In this document: positions 24,546 to 37,400 of the stretch, one piece after another
Layout of the letters: each line of letters starts with the position of its first letter
Position numbering within the stretch: the first letter of the stretch is position 1
Assembly (NCBI GenBank): GCA_013396525.1
Contig: VWYX01000012.1
Span: 2,171,470 to 2,235,469, forward strand
Length of the DNA stretch: 64,000 nt
Direction of reading: 5' to 3'
DNA from: Chaetorhynchus papuensis
Taxonomy: Eukaryota > Chordata > Aves > Passeriformes > Rhipiduridae
Made by a program: the position numbers and the translations under genes
Notes under the pieces: model-generated
The model's database searches: none
What the model saw: only the letters and a program-made list of their open reading frames with translations
What the model was told of the DNA's origin: nothing

Positions 24546-27500
24546 TTAGTGTCAGCTGTTCTGATTTGTGTGGTGCAAAGGCTTCTTCCTACAGCTGTTG
24601 ATTGTCAAACACCAACTTTTACTGTTATTCTTTTGTAGCACCTTTAATTTCTTTGTGAAATCAAGGTCTCCTTCATGTTTGGGTGACCATAGTGCTTCCC
24701 TTCAGCTTCTACATTCTTTCCTCCTGGTCTCAGGGATGTGTATTTCAGTAGACATGTCAGACTAGTATGTTTTTCATTTTTACTGCTTTTCTTTTTATTT
24801 GGATTAAGGTTGCTGTGTCTCTGAAGATGTTACAAAGTTACTTCACTGGTGTATTGGGGTTTTTATTCTGCTGTGATTCAGCTGCAATTTTTGCTCTCTG
24901 CCTCTTGAAAGCAGTGGTATTAGACTTTTGCCATGATCTTTTTTTCTGTTACTATCAAAGACTGAATTCCCATTCTTGCCAACTTCATCTGATATTTCTC
25001 TTAAAAATATAAAGTGTTGTCTTCAGCTAGTACTAATATTAATTAGAAAAAATGATGCTGTTTTTAAGCTAGACATTTGGAAATATGTCAGTTATGAAGT
25101 ACAAAACATATACTTGAGAAATCTGTAATTTCTTCCTTTTTGTAATTTCATTTCTTTTTTTGTTCTACAGCTGTAATATATTGAAAAAACTTATGTTTAT
25201 AATTTCATGGCTGTTAAAAGCTTTATTATTATTATTTTTCATTACCCAGAATTCAGTTAATTTCCATCTACTAATCTACCACTCTCTCTCATATCTTTTG
25301 CTGGCTAATAGGAAGAAGAAATATTTTTTCTTTCAGGTTTGGTCTACAGCTCATAAACCTAATTTCCATTATATGTATTGATGTCAGGGTGAGGAAAAAC
25401 ATATTTTGAAAGTTTTACTCCAATTTGTCAAGGGTGCTATGTTGTGATCAGTATCACTTCAAGTAATTGGCATTTATGTTAAATATCAACTGAATAGAAA
25501 TTCTAGGTATTCCCTAGTTTGTTGGAATGTTCAGAATTTTATAAATCATTAATTTCTATAAGTTTGAGGAGGATGAATACGCTATACACTGAATATAAAT
25601 TATGCTCTGTGCATACAAAGTGAATTGAAGTGAAAGTACTAGATTTGTTTTTTGAATACCGTGTGCCAGTTTTTCTTACAAGCATCTGTCTGTCTTTATT
25701 GAAACACTGGCTGCATTGCAAGGCTATTATTCAAGTTGCCAAAGAAAAAGAGATTGGGGGGGGGGGGGGGGTGCAGCAGTGAGAAGAGTCAAGGACTTAA
25801 GAGCCAAACCACAGATCTTTAATTTGAATTTGTCCTGGCCTTTGGGTGAAGTTGCATGATGATATCTTTTCTTAAGAACCATTGGTGCAGTGCATTGATC
25901 AGATGCAGTCTAGGAACAATTCAGTCTTGGGAAGCCACTTAGGATGGTGTTTGTAAGATTGGTGCTGTGGATTTGGTTTGGGTTTTTTTCCTGCTGGGGT
26001 GCAGTCCATGAAGCAGGTTGTTCAGGAGGGGGATATAATATAATGCAAATGGTTTGTGTTGTCTCACACTACAGTTCTGCCATCAGCTGCCAGCACCTGA
26101 TCAGGACATGGCTCTGTGTGTTCCCACTCCTGCCCCATGTGCTGGCACTGCCTCCTCACATGGCAATACATGGAGCCAGAGTGAGGAACTGAAGCAGACT
26201 AAAACTGTGGCAGGAGGAGACGAAAGAAACAGGAATATTTTGGTGAGGTGCCCAGCCAGGCTCATTGAGTAACCCATCAGCTCCTGTGTTGGCTCAGAGG
26301 AGGGCAGGTGTTGCACAGCTGGCTGCTGAGGTAAGAAGCGAGTTGCTGCTGGGAGCAGAGCTGCCTCTTCAGCCTGAACACAAAGCTGGTGACTGCTGCT
26401 GATGTGTTCCTGTGGCTGCAGGAACCTGAGGAGAGAGGGGAACTGGAATTGCTGTGTCCCACAGGTGCCTGCATGGTGATAGATTCCTGCATTAAGCAGG
26501 CTGTGGCATGGCCCATAAACGTGTGCTTGTCCCTTATTTACTGGATATGTAAAAATGCTTATCACTCTGAGCTTACACTGAAGGCACCCAGGGCTGTCCT
26601 GTAGCATGCAAAGTGCTGTGTAATGCCAAGTGCAAGGAAAATTGGGCACGTGGTACTCACAGACACTTCTTCCATCTTCTTGTGCCAAGATCTCAGCCAA
26701 TTAAAGCGGAGTAGTGTCCTCTGGGGAGCGGTGAGCATGGAGGGGTTGGTGCTGAGCAGCAGCGGGGTGAGTCTGGGAGGCTGCCTGGCCTGGGGCCAGC
26801 AGTGTCAAAAACGAGCAGGAAATTGATTTAGTGAAGCTCTGAGTGCCTTGTGCTATACGATCTACTGACTAAAAACAATAAAATTAAAATTAAAAATACT
26901 GCTAATAAAATACAACATAGAGTATGTACCAACCAGGACAAATTGTCTGTGTTATGTAGATTTTGCTGTTCCCTGGCTTTTATAAGCTTGCAGCTGTGAT
27001 ATTTCATTTGTATCATTACTGTGTGTGTAATCTGTAACCTTCATCCAAGAAACACGACTCATTAATTAATCATTACCAAGGGCAAGACATGCAACAGCAT
27101 CCAGTGTGCCAAATCCTCTCTCAAAGTTTTTAAGTGTCTGGATGCTCATAGATACCATCTCGGCAGTCCTGGCAGATTCCTCTAGAGGACCAGATCTTGC
27201 AGCACGTAGTAAATTTATGGGTTTTTATATCAGTTCTTTCAGTGACACTCCAAGTAATTTGCAACTCTGCCTTCCGTTTGTTTAACCCTGTTTGCACTGC
27301 TGCTCCATGCCCTGCTGCTGTGGCTCCTGGCTCTGCTGGAATAGCTGGGATGTGAAGGGCAGCACAGACCCCAGTGTGGCACTGGGGGGAGTTTTAATGC
27401 TCACGTGTGCCTCTGGCGCTGCTGTGGAGAGGCATTATGGAAATGGGCAAACTGCTGCACTGGTGTGGCCACTGTGACTTCTCTTCTGAGAAACAGTGCA

Positions 27501-30002
27501 CTCCATTTTTATGCTGCTTGTGTAGTACCTGCCAAAATTATTTTTAAAGTACACAGTATTATTGTAAGAGATGTCTGAAAGGAACAACTTCATTCCCTTT
27601 GGCTTCGCTTCTTTTCTTGCTTGGTTTGGCATGTTTGTAAATACTGGTAGATGTTTACAAACACTTCTCCCCTGTTCTCTTACAGAAAGGCACTTCAAGG
27701 CAAAAAAATATTAGAACTTGTCAGACTGTATATTTAGTCAGTCTTGGTAATAAATACTTTATTGAAAACCCTGTAATGAAACATGAAACCTGTTTTGATT
27801 TTTGTTAATTAATTTACTACATGGATTTATGATGGGATTTTTTTTGGTTTGGCTTGTTTGTGTTTTATGTTTGTTTGTTTGGGTTTTTTTTAATAATGTT
27901 ATAGCTAGACAGTTTCATCTTTCTTTGGACTTCCCACATGTAAAACAGGACAAAGGAAAAATTGAGAATTGGAATTGTAGCTCTATTGTCCTTTTTTACA
28001 GTGTCATATGCTTTTCCATCTCCTAGGAGTTTGAAAAGCTCTGTATTTACTTTAGCCTTATTTTTAAAGTCATTTTTGCGTGATCTTGTCTCTTCCCTAC
28101 GCACTGCTCCCTGAGAAGAGGTGACTCCAGCAGCACGGTGAGGGCTGGTGCGGTGGCCAAGGGTGGGTGCCAGGCTGGCAGTGCCCGGGCAGGGAGCTGG
28201 GCTGGACCTGTCCCCTCCTGGGGGAGCAGGGGCTGTGCCACCACGGGGCTGAGCACGGGCACCGTGGGCTCCGGTTTGGCTTTCAAAGCCAAAGAACTTG
28301 TCAGCTTCAGTTGCAGAGTGCCCGTGTGCCCTTCTGTTAATCAGCAGCTCCCCGGGATCAGTTTTAAAAGCATGGGGTTTCCTGAGTTTTAAAGGTGTGT
28401 CCTTATGAGGAAGATTTTAGCTCTCACAAACTGCTTCTTGTTCTTTTTCTTGGTGGCTTATCAGTGTTTGTATCTCTGTAGCCCAGCACTGTTCTTATGG
28501 GTCTTGCTGTTCAAATCCAGCAGCTCCTGAAATAGTGATACACAAACAGGGAAGGTATAAAAGAATTAACAATTACAAGCAAATACTGTAAATAGCACAG
28601 AATTACCAAAGCAGGAGGTAGGTATTAGAAGTGTAATTTGCACTTAGGCATAGGTTGATAGGATTGCACAAAAGAAAGTAAGCATAATAGTGAAAATAAG
28701 GAGATTATGAAAGTAAAGACTGCATCCCAAACCCTAATTAGTGAGGTTATCTGTATTTCAGCTTTCACATTTGCTCATTAAAAGCACTGCGGGTTTTTTT
28801 TCACCTTGATTCATATTCTTAGAAAATCTTATGCCAGGATTCTGACCATAATGATTTTCCATGATACTAATGTACAATGTGTCTCAAATTCTTTGTCTTA
28901 TTCAAATAATTGATGCTTTATGGAAAGCTGTTGGCCTGAAATACAATTTTGCCTATTCATTTCCAGGGAGATAAACCCCAGCAGTTAAGCAGTGCTAGTA
29001 CATCAAGCTTCTTTTTTGACCGAAAATAAGTACCATTAATTTAAATTCAGTGAAAGCCATGGATAAAGCAGTGTTAAATGCTCTCAGTGTTAAAAGAAAG
29101 GAGCTTAAAAGTTTCATGCATAACAGTGAAGAGCATTAGCTTGGCTTCATAGGTTTTTGTACATACTCATGAAACATTTGACTCTAATATTGATGGTTAA
29201 CATGTCTGTTCCCCCTCCAGCCTGTGAGGATTTTGTATTTTTTTGGGTGAGCTGCCATCAAGTATTTGAATTTCTTGGACAGAATGACAAATCACTTCTT
29301 CACCGTTATTTCTTATTGTTCAGTTTCATGATGCAATGTGAAAGATACATTTTTTTCAAAGTCATCTTACAAATGGTTTTGGCTCTGCCTGGATCATTTC
29401 GTTGACCAGGTAGAAATTGCTGAGGCTATGGACATAGTAAGTAATATTTGTTTTTCCAAAAATACTTTTGTGGATAATAGAAATTCTGAAGAAAATGTGG
29501 GAATCGACAGGTGTTAGAAGGTATTGCATACTGAGAAAGAAAATAATAAATTGACAGAAAAAGCAACAAATGGTCTGTGAAGTGGTGACATCTAAGAGTA
29601 TTTTAATTTAAATGTTTTTGTAATAAAAATGCCCAGTGGAAAAAGTGTCTTGATGCAAAAGTTTTGAGGAATGCTGTTTAAGATCATCGTATCTTTTTGT
29701 TCTTTTGAACTGAGTAGAGAAGATGTGGTCCCTTCTTATTTACTAGTGTAAAAATTAAATTACTAAGCAATCTCTTTGCTTGAGTGTCTGCATTTGGGAC
29801 AGGGAGAAGGGAAAATAGGAGGCATAAGGAAAGAGGAATCTAGGAGGTTTATTTCTTACATCCTGCTGTGGTTAGATTGTGGGGTCCTTTTGGTAGTTAA
29901 AAACTGTAAGAGATAAGTACCCAGACACTGTTAAAGCCTTTGCTTACTGTTAGTATTTTGTAGGGTTTTTTTCTGAAAGTTATACTTTTTTCTTTCTGAC
30001 AG
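24546..30002. other. Unique non-coding DNA with GC-rich patches, no gene recognised
   Basis: AT-rich, pyrimidine-rich DNA to about 25740, then the 16-G run listed separately. GC-richer patches lie at 26080-26830, 27285-27480 and 28085-28380. The - strand frame 26101-26700 (199 codons) spans the first patch together with competing + frames. It has no signal peptide, repeat or motif and is of chance length. A GAG|GTAAGA donor word occurs at 26329-26337 without a convincing exon. No repeat body or RNA gene recognised. Confidence 0.55.
25756..25771 (+). repeat. Poly-G run of 16
   Basis: Sixteen consecutive G residues follow an A-rich purine stretch (about 25740-25753) and precede GTGCAGCAGTG. 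Long G homopolymers are rare in vertebrate DNA outside low-complexity insertions. This one can fold into several alternative G-quadruplex registers on the + strand and should be length-unstable. Confidence 0.95.
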
Positions 30003-30112
30003 ATCCTTCTTGCTTTTCACTGCCCACTGCAGTAAGAATTCCCTCTCACCTGATGAGCTAAAGACACGACCCCTAACGACTGCAAGACCGAGCACTGCCG
30101 ACCTCCCGGTCA
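30003..30112 (+). other. Candidate 110-nt exon (+ strand), unidentified
   Basis: The acceptor is strong, with an almost continuous T/C tract from 29985 to 30002 ending tctttctgacag. The donor GTCA|GTGAGT at 30113 matches the vertebrate consensus at every intronic base. Between them lie 110 nt with five CpGs in the second half (30066-30108), unusual for this CpG-poor window. Two frames are closed by stops and one stays open throughout, entering after one base and leaving with one base over. The open peptide includes KNSLSPDELKTRPLTTARPS and is not a family I recognise. A lncRNA exon is equally possible. Confidence 0.35.
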
Positions 30113-30330
30113 GTGAGTACTCACAACTTGAGTTTTGTGTGCTGTTTTGCTCAGAGATGTGTTTATATTGTCGACCAAAATGGTTCCATCTATGCTTGAA
30201 AAGTGCCTGGGAAGATCTCTGCAGGAAAGTGTTTTTGTAGAGGAAAGCAATTTGTCTCAGCACTTTCCTTTAAAGAATCTACTTCAGTCTTTTCCAGCCC
30301 AACTGAATTACTTCAGGCGGCCTCACTTAA

Positions 30331-30424
30331 AGAAATGTGCCTTTTTCCCATCTATCTGCACGTTCATTTGCTGGACAAGAAATGTGCCTTTTTCCTATCT
30401 ACCTGCATGTTCATTTGCTGGACT
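30331..30424 (+). repeat. Tandem duplication, 47-bp unit, two copies
   Basis: Copy 1 is at 30331-30377 and copy 2 at 30378-30424. They differ at four positions, which is about 91% identity. The unit begins agaaatgtgcctttttcc and ends at catttgctggac plus one base. The unit length is not a multiple of three. It is a local slippage or unequal-exchange duplication just downstream of the exon candidate at 30003-30112. Confidence 0.9.
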
Positions 30425-33400
30425 TGCTCATTCTGACAAATTCAGGATCAAATGAGGATGAGCAATTTTTCTTCACTCAAATGAGGCTTTTATTCAGATT
30501 CTGAACACAACAAAAACTATTTAGTCTGTATGACTGGCCGCTACCGTGACGTTCTGTCTGTGTATAGAGCATATATGCTGTGCAGAGAAAAGACAAAGAG
30601 TAGAAACTTTCCCATTATCTGCTCTTTGGTGCTGTCTCTAACTGGTCAGAATGCTCACAAGACACCCTACAATTTAATTATGTTGTACATATGCTCTGGG
30701 AATTCAGGTAATGATACAAAGTACCACACTTATCCCAGTGTGTCCGGCAGTGGAAATGGGCTGTCCTGCTTAGGAGTGGCTGAAGAGTGAAGGAAACATA
30801 ACCTTCAGTTGATAGATTCCCATAAGGAAACAAAACCAAACCAAACTTACTTAAAAAAAAAAAAAAAAACAAAAAACTGTCTTCTCTTTTGGATTTTAAT
30901 TTTACTAAGTATAATTTTCGGTGATACACCTGAGACTTCATACTTGAGTCATTAAAATCAGTGGCAGTATTTCATAGGAAGCTACTTCTAGATTGTGTCT
31001 TCTGTAAAATAAATCTCTCATTTGGAGTTAGTTTAATATAATATTTAAATTGTTTCACTTGTCTTGAAAAGCGTGGCAAAATTGAGGGGTTTAGATAGGC
31101 AAGCACCAAATTCCAAGGGAATTCTTTCATTCACACTGAAAAAAATCAGCACATTCTTCTGCATTGTTTTCAGTGGGTCATCTGGTTGTCATTACATGTT
31201 TTCTGCTGGAAGGTTAATTTCTGACTCCAGGACCGTACTTTTTCAGGCTTTAGGCCATTGAGATCTGTGCTCCATACTTATAAAGTAAATACCTCTAAGG
31301 ACCTGAATATTTAAATTTTCAAAATTTATGTAGTGTAAGAAAATTAAAATGAGAAAAACAAGATACTTTAGTATAAGTAATGCTTTCTACTGAGAAGGAA
31401 AATCTGGTGGGATTGTGGAGGTTTTTAAATTTATTTTTATTGTTTTACAAGTCTAAGTTTCATGACAGTTTTCTGTCAGTTGTGTATAATTACAAATATG
31501 AAATAGGGGATTCCTGAAATCTACTTTGACTGTAATAAATGTATCTATGTAATCTATGTATAAGTTATTTGTATATGCTCTGTGTATGTGTTCATGTATT
31601 TAAGGGATCTCCATTGCCCATCTTGAAATACTTAAGGAACAGATTGACAAGTAATTCCCACACCAAATTCCAGGAGAAAAAAACATTAACTGATAAAAGA
31701 TACTGGTCCAGAAGCTCTCACTTTTGCTGTGTATCTCAACAGCAGTTTGTCAGGGAAAGGTTGCAGAAGTAGGTCCTTGGTGAAAATTTGAAAACACCTG
31801 ATAGCTCAATCTCAAAATCCCCTGCTGTAGTCTTGGTTTGTTTGTTTTTGCTGTCTGTTTTTTAAAATAACACCAAGTGATCTCCCAGGGTTGACAGCAG
31901 GTCGGTAGCAAAGCTGAACATGAAACCAAATTCATAATTCCCTGCAGTAGTTGAGGTTGAGAATGTGCCTGCTTAAACTTTCAAAATGGTGGCTAGATCC
32001 TGTACATTACTTATTTTCATTGCTCTAGAGAATATTGAGGCCAGGAAGGATTTTCAGGGCCCAAAGAACAAACTTTTCTTATTGCTCCCCATCATATGTC
32101 TGGGGCAGTTTGCTGTGGGTTTGATTTGAGACCCAGGCTGGGACGAGTAGCTCAGTGGTGTTGGTAAGGAGCAGAGCTTTCCCTCCCTAGCAGTGAAGTG
32201 TTAGCCTTAGGGGATCTCCAGCAGTTCCTCCAGCTGGGAGAGGGCTCCTCTCGGAGCCTCAGGACAGGGGAAGAGCACGAGCACTACAAGATCACACACA
32301 GTGTGCTACATCAGCTCATTTGGGGCTTCATTTTGGGGCTTTAGGGTTTTGGGAGATGTTCTGTCTTTACGTACGATGTGAGTTTTCTTTAGCTGCACGT
32401 TTGGGGTTGGGAATTTGCCCTGGCTTCTGTCCCAGGTGCCAGTGGCATCACTTGTTTTCAGCCTGCTGTAGGTTCTCTTGTTGACTTTGCAGTTTTGAGC
32501 TGGTACTGTCTGTTCTTTATTGCACTCCTTAAACTTGTGCTCCTGTGGATTTTCTGGTGGGATGAGGAAGTGCTGGTAACTTCCCAGTTTGTGGAAACCC
32601 TTATGTGTGGTTTGCCCAGCCCTTCAGCACTGCCTGTTTCTGCCTTTTGTTCTTTATGCTCTGTCAAAGGCTCACCATCAGTTCCCAAACAACTGTCGAG
32701 ACTCATTTCCCTCCATTGTCCTTCTCCAGCATCCTTTGTGTTCTTCGGAGGTCATGGCTGTGACATCAATATTTCAGCATATTTGTTAGGTTTGCTATTT
32801 TTAAAATTTGCTTTCTTTTCAACAAAGGCTGCTATCATCCCATCATGGTGGATCAAAGCCTTTAGAAAGTAACTACCTTAGAGAAAAAACAAGTTTAACT
32901 TCTTGAACAAAACCCTTCTGGACTTATCCTCAAGGGAGGACTCAGTTTCTTAGCTTTATGCTTCTTGACAGTAAATTCCCTTCTTCTGTGGGATTTGGAA
33001 GAAAACAGCCTCTTCATCATGCCAGCTTCTGTGCTCTTAGTTCTGGGTCTGGAGGATTCAAATTTTTTTGCATTTTTAGTGCTGCCACTCTGTATAAAAG
33101 AGCATATTCTGTATGGTTTGAAAACCTTCTGTAAATTCCCATTGGTATGAATAGTCAAAACTACTTGAACAAATTGCTGAAGAAGCCCTCTTTTTACTGT
33201 CAGACTTGGATGCCTCTACCATGTTGGATTTATTAGTTTGCAATGATTTTTAAAGGGAACAAAAGTTTACAAATAATGTGTTCTGGAGTGTTTGTATCTT
33301 TTATTTCTTAAGCAGCAAACTCACAGTTAGAGCTTGATAAGTTAAATATTAGCACTCAGAAATGGAGCCACAAAACCAATGCGACTTCTGCTATTGATTT

Positions 33401-34425
33401 TTCTCCTGAGTAACTCTTTTGGCAGCAAAGGCAGATTACCATCCTGTGTAAGCATAAAGCTTACTTAAATTAGTCTAAATTATGAACTAACCAATAAATC
33501 AGCATTGCTACGGTGTTGTCCTCCCATTCCTTGCCCCATACCTGATGTCTGTATCCCAAATAAGAAACAATACATCAGAGAATAGTTTTAATTTTATTTT
33601 TTAAACAAATACAGAAAAATGGACACTGTCCTGGAATTATCAGCAAAAATTAAGTGTGATGAAGGAGCAGGGCCATATATGTGATTAAAATAAGTCATTG
33701 TAGTGTGGTAATTATTGAAGTAGAGTCAAGGTGCTGCCCATGCTTTTGTAAATTATGCCATAGCACCTAGTACCATTTCTTTACATTTTTGTCTTTGTTA
33801 TGAAGTTCAGTAGAATATTAATGGACCTTAACCTATCTGCTTTTAGGACTGGTTTTAAATTTATCAGGACATATGCCCACACATTGGCCTTAGCACTGCA
33901 AACATATTTGTTGGGAGAGAAATTTATTTGGCAGCATTCTTTAAGACACAAGATTTGATATGAGGAAATGAAGCACTGCCATTTCTCAAGAACTGCATGA
34001 GCAGATGAGGAATTGAATATTACTTTGGATAAATTCAGGCCTCTGTCAGATGTATGGAAGATGGGAATAATTCAAGCAGAACAGTAAGTCTAGGATAATT
34101 TAAAAAAATAAATTACTGTATCCTAATACATTTTAGTGGACTTTAGATATAAGTGTTCAGACTGAGAAGGATGTAATGAGAAAAACTAACTGTATAAAAA
34201 TACCAAATTATCACTAAAGGTCAAGTAAAAATGTACTGGAAAAGATAACTGGATGTTTGAAGTCCTGCTGTTGGTTTGTAGGTTTTGGGGGGTTTTTTGA
34301 CTGACTACTATGTAGCATACCAAGTTGAGAGTTGATAAGTTCATGCTGATAATATTTGCTATTTTATAAGAACACTCTTGGAGTCAGGTACAAATTTTAT
34401 TAGCAATAATCTGAATTCTGTGCCA
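30425..34425. other. Unique non-coding DNA, no gene recognised
   Basis: Contains an A17 run at 30853-30869, a GC-richer patch at 32085-32300, and chance frames such as 32495-32872 + (125 codons, hydrophobic, no motif). A tRNA A-box-like string near 32146 lacks a B box and a foldable cloverleaf. The 33240-33500 stretch is non-repetitive and AT-rich, similar in texture to the conserved-element candidates but with fewer motif words. Confidence 0.55.
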
Positions 34426-34552
34426 TGACATTCTATAATTCATATATTCTTCAATTACTTAGGTGGTATATGAGATATTGTGTGAAAAATGACATTGTAT
34501 AATTCATATATTTTTCTAAACTTGAGTGGGATATGAACCTCTGTGTGAAAAA
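34426..34552 (+). repeat. Diverged tandem duplication, about 64-bp unit, two copies
   Basis: Copy 1 runs 34426-34489 and copy 2 from 34490 to about 34552. Both start tgacatt(c/g)tataattcat and both end with tgtgtgaaaaa. The middle parts are diverged, giving roughly three-quarters identity overall. This is an older local duplication than the 47-bp pair at 30331. Confidence 0.8.
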
Positions 34553-37049
34553 GGCTCTGTGGGGAAAAAAAAATTTGAGCTTTGACCTTTGATTTTTCTA
34601 ACTAAGGGCAAGCTTTAATATATGTCATATTCATTTTAAAAAGAAAACTCATCTTTCGCCTTCTGTGGGAATATGGGACTGTGGGTGAAAGGGTGGGGGA
34701 AAATGCTGTAGATGTTCAGACTGGCCTGGAGTGGAAGCTTGCGGGAAATGTTAGGATAACCCTCTGAATGCTTCTTAAAGTGAGACTGAAGGGGACAGGT
34801 CTCGCCAAGAAACTCTAGAAATGACATTCTGTGCATTCTGGGGCTGTCCTTGGGGAGCCCAAAGAAAACAGTCACAGCTCCTGACAGATTGTTCTCTATG
34901 AAATAGTCTGTATAACCTGCTGCAAGCACTGAATAGGGGCATCTGACATGAAGGAAAATGTAAAATCCTGTCTGTGGTGCTCTTGGTAATCTTTCCTTTC
35001 TTTATAGCTTTATCCCTTTCCTATACTGAAAACTCAGCACTGGTAATTCTAGATTTTCATGCAACCGATTCTGAAGTCTTTGTGGAAACTTGGTGGGGTT
35101 TCAAAAGAAGTTCTGTGTGTTTGAGATTGATGTAGCCCTTCCTGTTTGATGATGAATCCCGGGCTGAACTATTTTAGAGCTACCTTGTAAAAAGGGAAAG
35201 GTTCTCAGTCAGCATCTGTCGTGGAAGAAACCCTGTTTGTAATTACTTCATGGCTGGCGTTTGAGGTAGTGTGACTGTGTAGGTGTCTGATAAATGTTTT
35301 TGGTGGAATAGAGCACACATATGAAGAATGAATGGATAAAGCTACTTTCAGTTCCCTTTATTCCAGTCCAGGCTTGTGCCTTTGCCTTCATGAACAGCTT
35401 ATTTTTGTGTATTTAAGGAAAAAGATAAAAGAAATCTTTAAGAGAAGGGAATATTGATAAATAGATGTTTTCTTTCAGGTTTTTCTTTTGCTTTTTATTG
35501 CACTGTTTGTGTTTCTAGAAATAGCAGGCACAAATAAAAAATAACGTTATAAAATACAGTCAGACTGTGAATCAGTCTGAAATTAAATCACAAGTTAACT
35601 TCTAGTCAGCAACCTGTGTCTGCTTGGATAGGATCCTCAAAAATAAGGTGTGATAGAAAACAGAAGAAGTAGGTAAAAACTAAACTGCCATCAGAGTGAG
35701 AATCAAAATGTTCACTGTTCCCAGCCATTGCTGTGGGGGGAAGCACTGCCCCATCACTACTGACAGCTGCATGTGCTTGCTGCTGAAGCTGGGACAGCAG
35801 TCAGGGACAGTGAGCCTGAAGAAAGGCTCGGGTGTCATCCTGGGATGGACTGCAGGAAAGGAGGCACAAAGGGAGCAGGACACCTTGCGGGAGTAAATCA
35901 GTTTTGCATAATGCAGAGGCCTCCAAGGGTGCTAATGATGCAGGAGAGGAACCTGTCAGTGGGACTGGGGGGAGTGACAGGGCTCTGCTGCACTGCAGCC
36001 CTGTGCCATTCCAGGAGCTCTATGAGCCAGCTTGAGCCATGACACAAATGTTTTGTGTTCTACACTCTTGTTCTCCTTTTAAACTTGAAGCTGTGTGCAG
36101 GGGAGGTTGTGGTTTGCTAGTTGTCTTCAAGCTATTATTTATCCTCAGTGTCACTGGGCCTTTTACGAGTTCATATTTACATAAATATGGCTCACAGTCT
36201 TGGCACCTTTACAGTGACCTGAAATGGAAAAGAGCATGATTACTGTTGTCTTACGTGATCTACTGTAGAAAACCAAAATATACCTAAGTATGAGTTTCAT
36301 CAGATTAAATTAAAATTATAAACTCAATATAACTGGATTTTTATTTGATTTTACCTTGCACCTGCCCACCTATGTTACTGGCAGATGGGTCTAACCTTAC
36401 CTTTTGGAGCATGTGCAGCAGAAGCAGCTTTGCTTCATGCAGATCCTTACTGACCCAGCTTTTTATACCCCCTGGCAGTCTGCTCCGTGCTTGTACAACA
36501 CCAGGTTAATTACAGTCCTGTGAACATGTGCATTAAAACAATCTGCCTACTGGTAGAGATTTTTTTTTTTTTTGCTTTTGCTTTACAAGGCTTTGTCTTC
36601 TTATTTTTTAACATTAGCTTTGTCATAACTGTCATGTGGCACATGTCACGGACAGTTGAAGTTTCCCTCACTTTAGCAGAAATCCAGCTTATTATGCAGA
36701 TACCCACTTTTGAGGATGAGCATCTGCAGCTACTCAAGACACAGAGATGCTGGTGAATGTGTCTAGGCATCTTCATTTGTTGTTCTGTGTTGTCTCTGAA
36801 TAAATACACAGAATATCTGGCAGTTGAGCAGTCACAATGTAAAAAGAGAAACACACTGGTGTTTTGTTATGGGATAGTGGGCTGTGCTGCTGATTATAAA
36901 GCATGTAGTTGAACCCAAGTGGAAGGACTTTTTCTTTTAAAAAAAAATCCTAAATATTTGTATTATCTCTTTTTTTTTTTTTTCTAGTAGATCTCCTTAG
37001 CAACAGAAACAGATGTTTCTTTTCTCTTAGTCATTACATTCAAACAAGT
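34553..37049. other. Unique non-coding DNA, no gene recognised
   Basis: A GC-richer patch at 35700-36030 gives several overlapping short frames on both strands without motifs. T14 runs lie at 36560-36573 and 36970-36983. No repeat body, RNA gene or convincing exon. Confidence 0.6.
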
Positions 37050-37400
37050 AGCTGCTTCAAAAATAATGAAAGCAATTTCTATGAATTGGGTAGCTATTAA
37101 TTGTTGCCAAGATGTTTTAGGATGATAATAAGACATGCAACAATTGGCTTTTTTCTTTAATTGAAATATAGCTATCTAGTTAACCTGTGCTGGTTAGGTG
37201 AGCTATAATCTATCTGCTCTTATAGTGCAGTTGTTGTGTGATAAAGACAAGAGTGAGCTCGACTATTTCTGGTTTATTGAGGAGATACACAGTATCAATG
37301 TGCACCTAATGTTTTATTAATTTATGACTTCAAAGTAAGTCGGTGAAGAGTTTGCCTTGAAGACAAAGAACTAAATATGCATGGCCTTACAAATATATAT
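37050..37400. promoter_or_regulatory. Candidate conserved non-coding element
   Basis: This is non-repetitive AT-rich DNA with evenly spaced ATTAATTG/CAATTG/TTAATTGAA words (about 37096, 37139, 37157) and a TTATTAATTTATGAC block near 37313. It also holds GC-containing unique words that do not look like simple decay. There are no open frames. Texture matches vertebrate enhancers, but only an alignment would establish conservation. Confidence 0.3.

Noticed and set aside
26101..26700. 199-codon open frame on -
   Set aside because: It lies over a GC-richer patch with competing + frames, shows no family motif and no plausible splice sites, and is of chance length.
32146..32220. tRNA-like A-box string (gtagctcagtggtgttgg)
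   Set aside because: No B box follows at the right distance and no cloverleaf can be folded by eye. It is a chance match.
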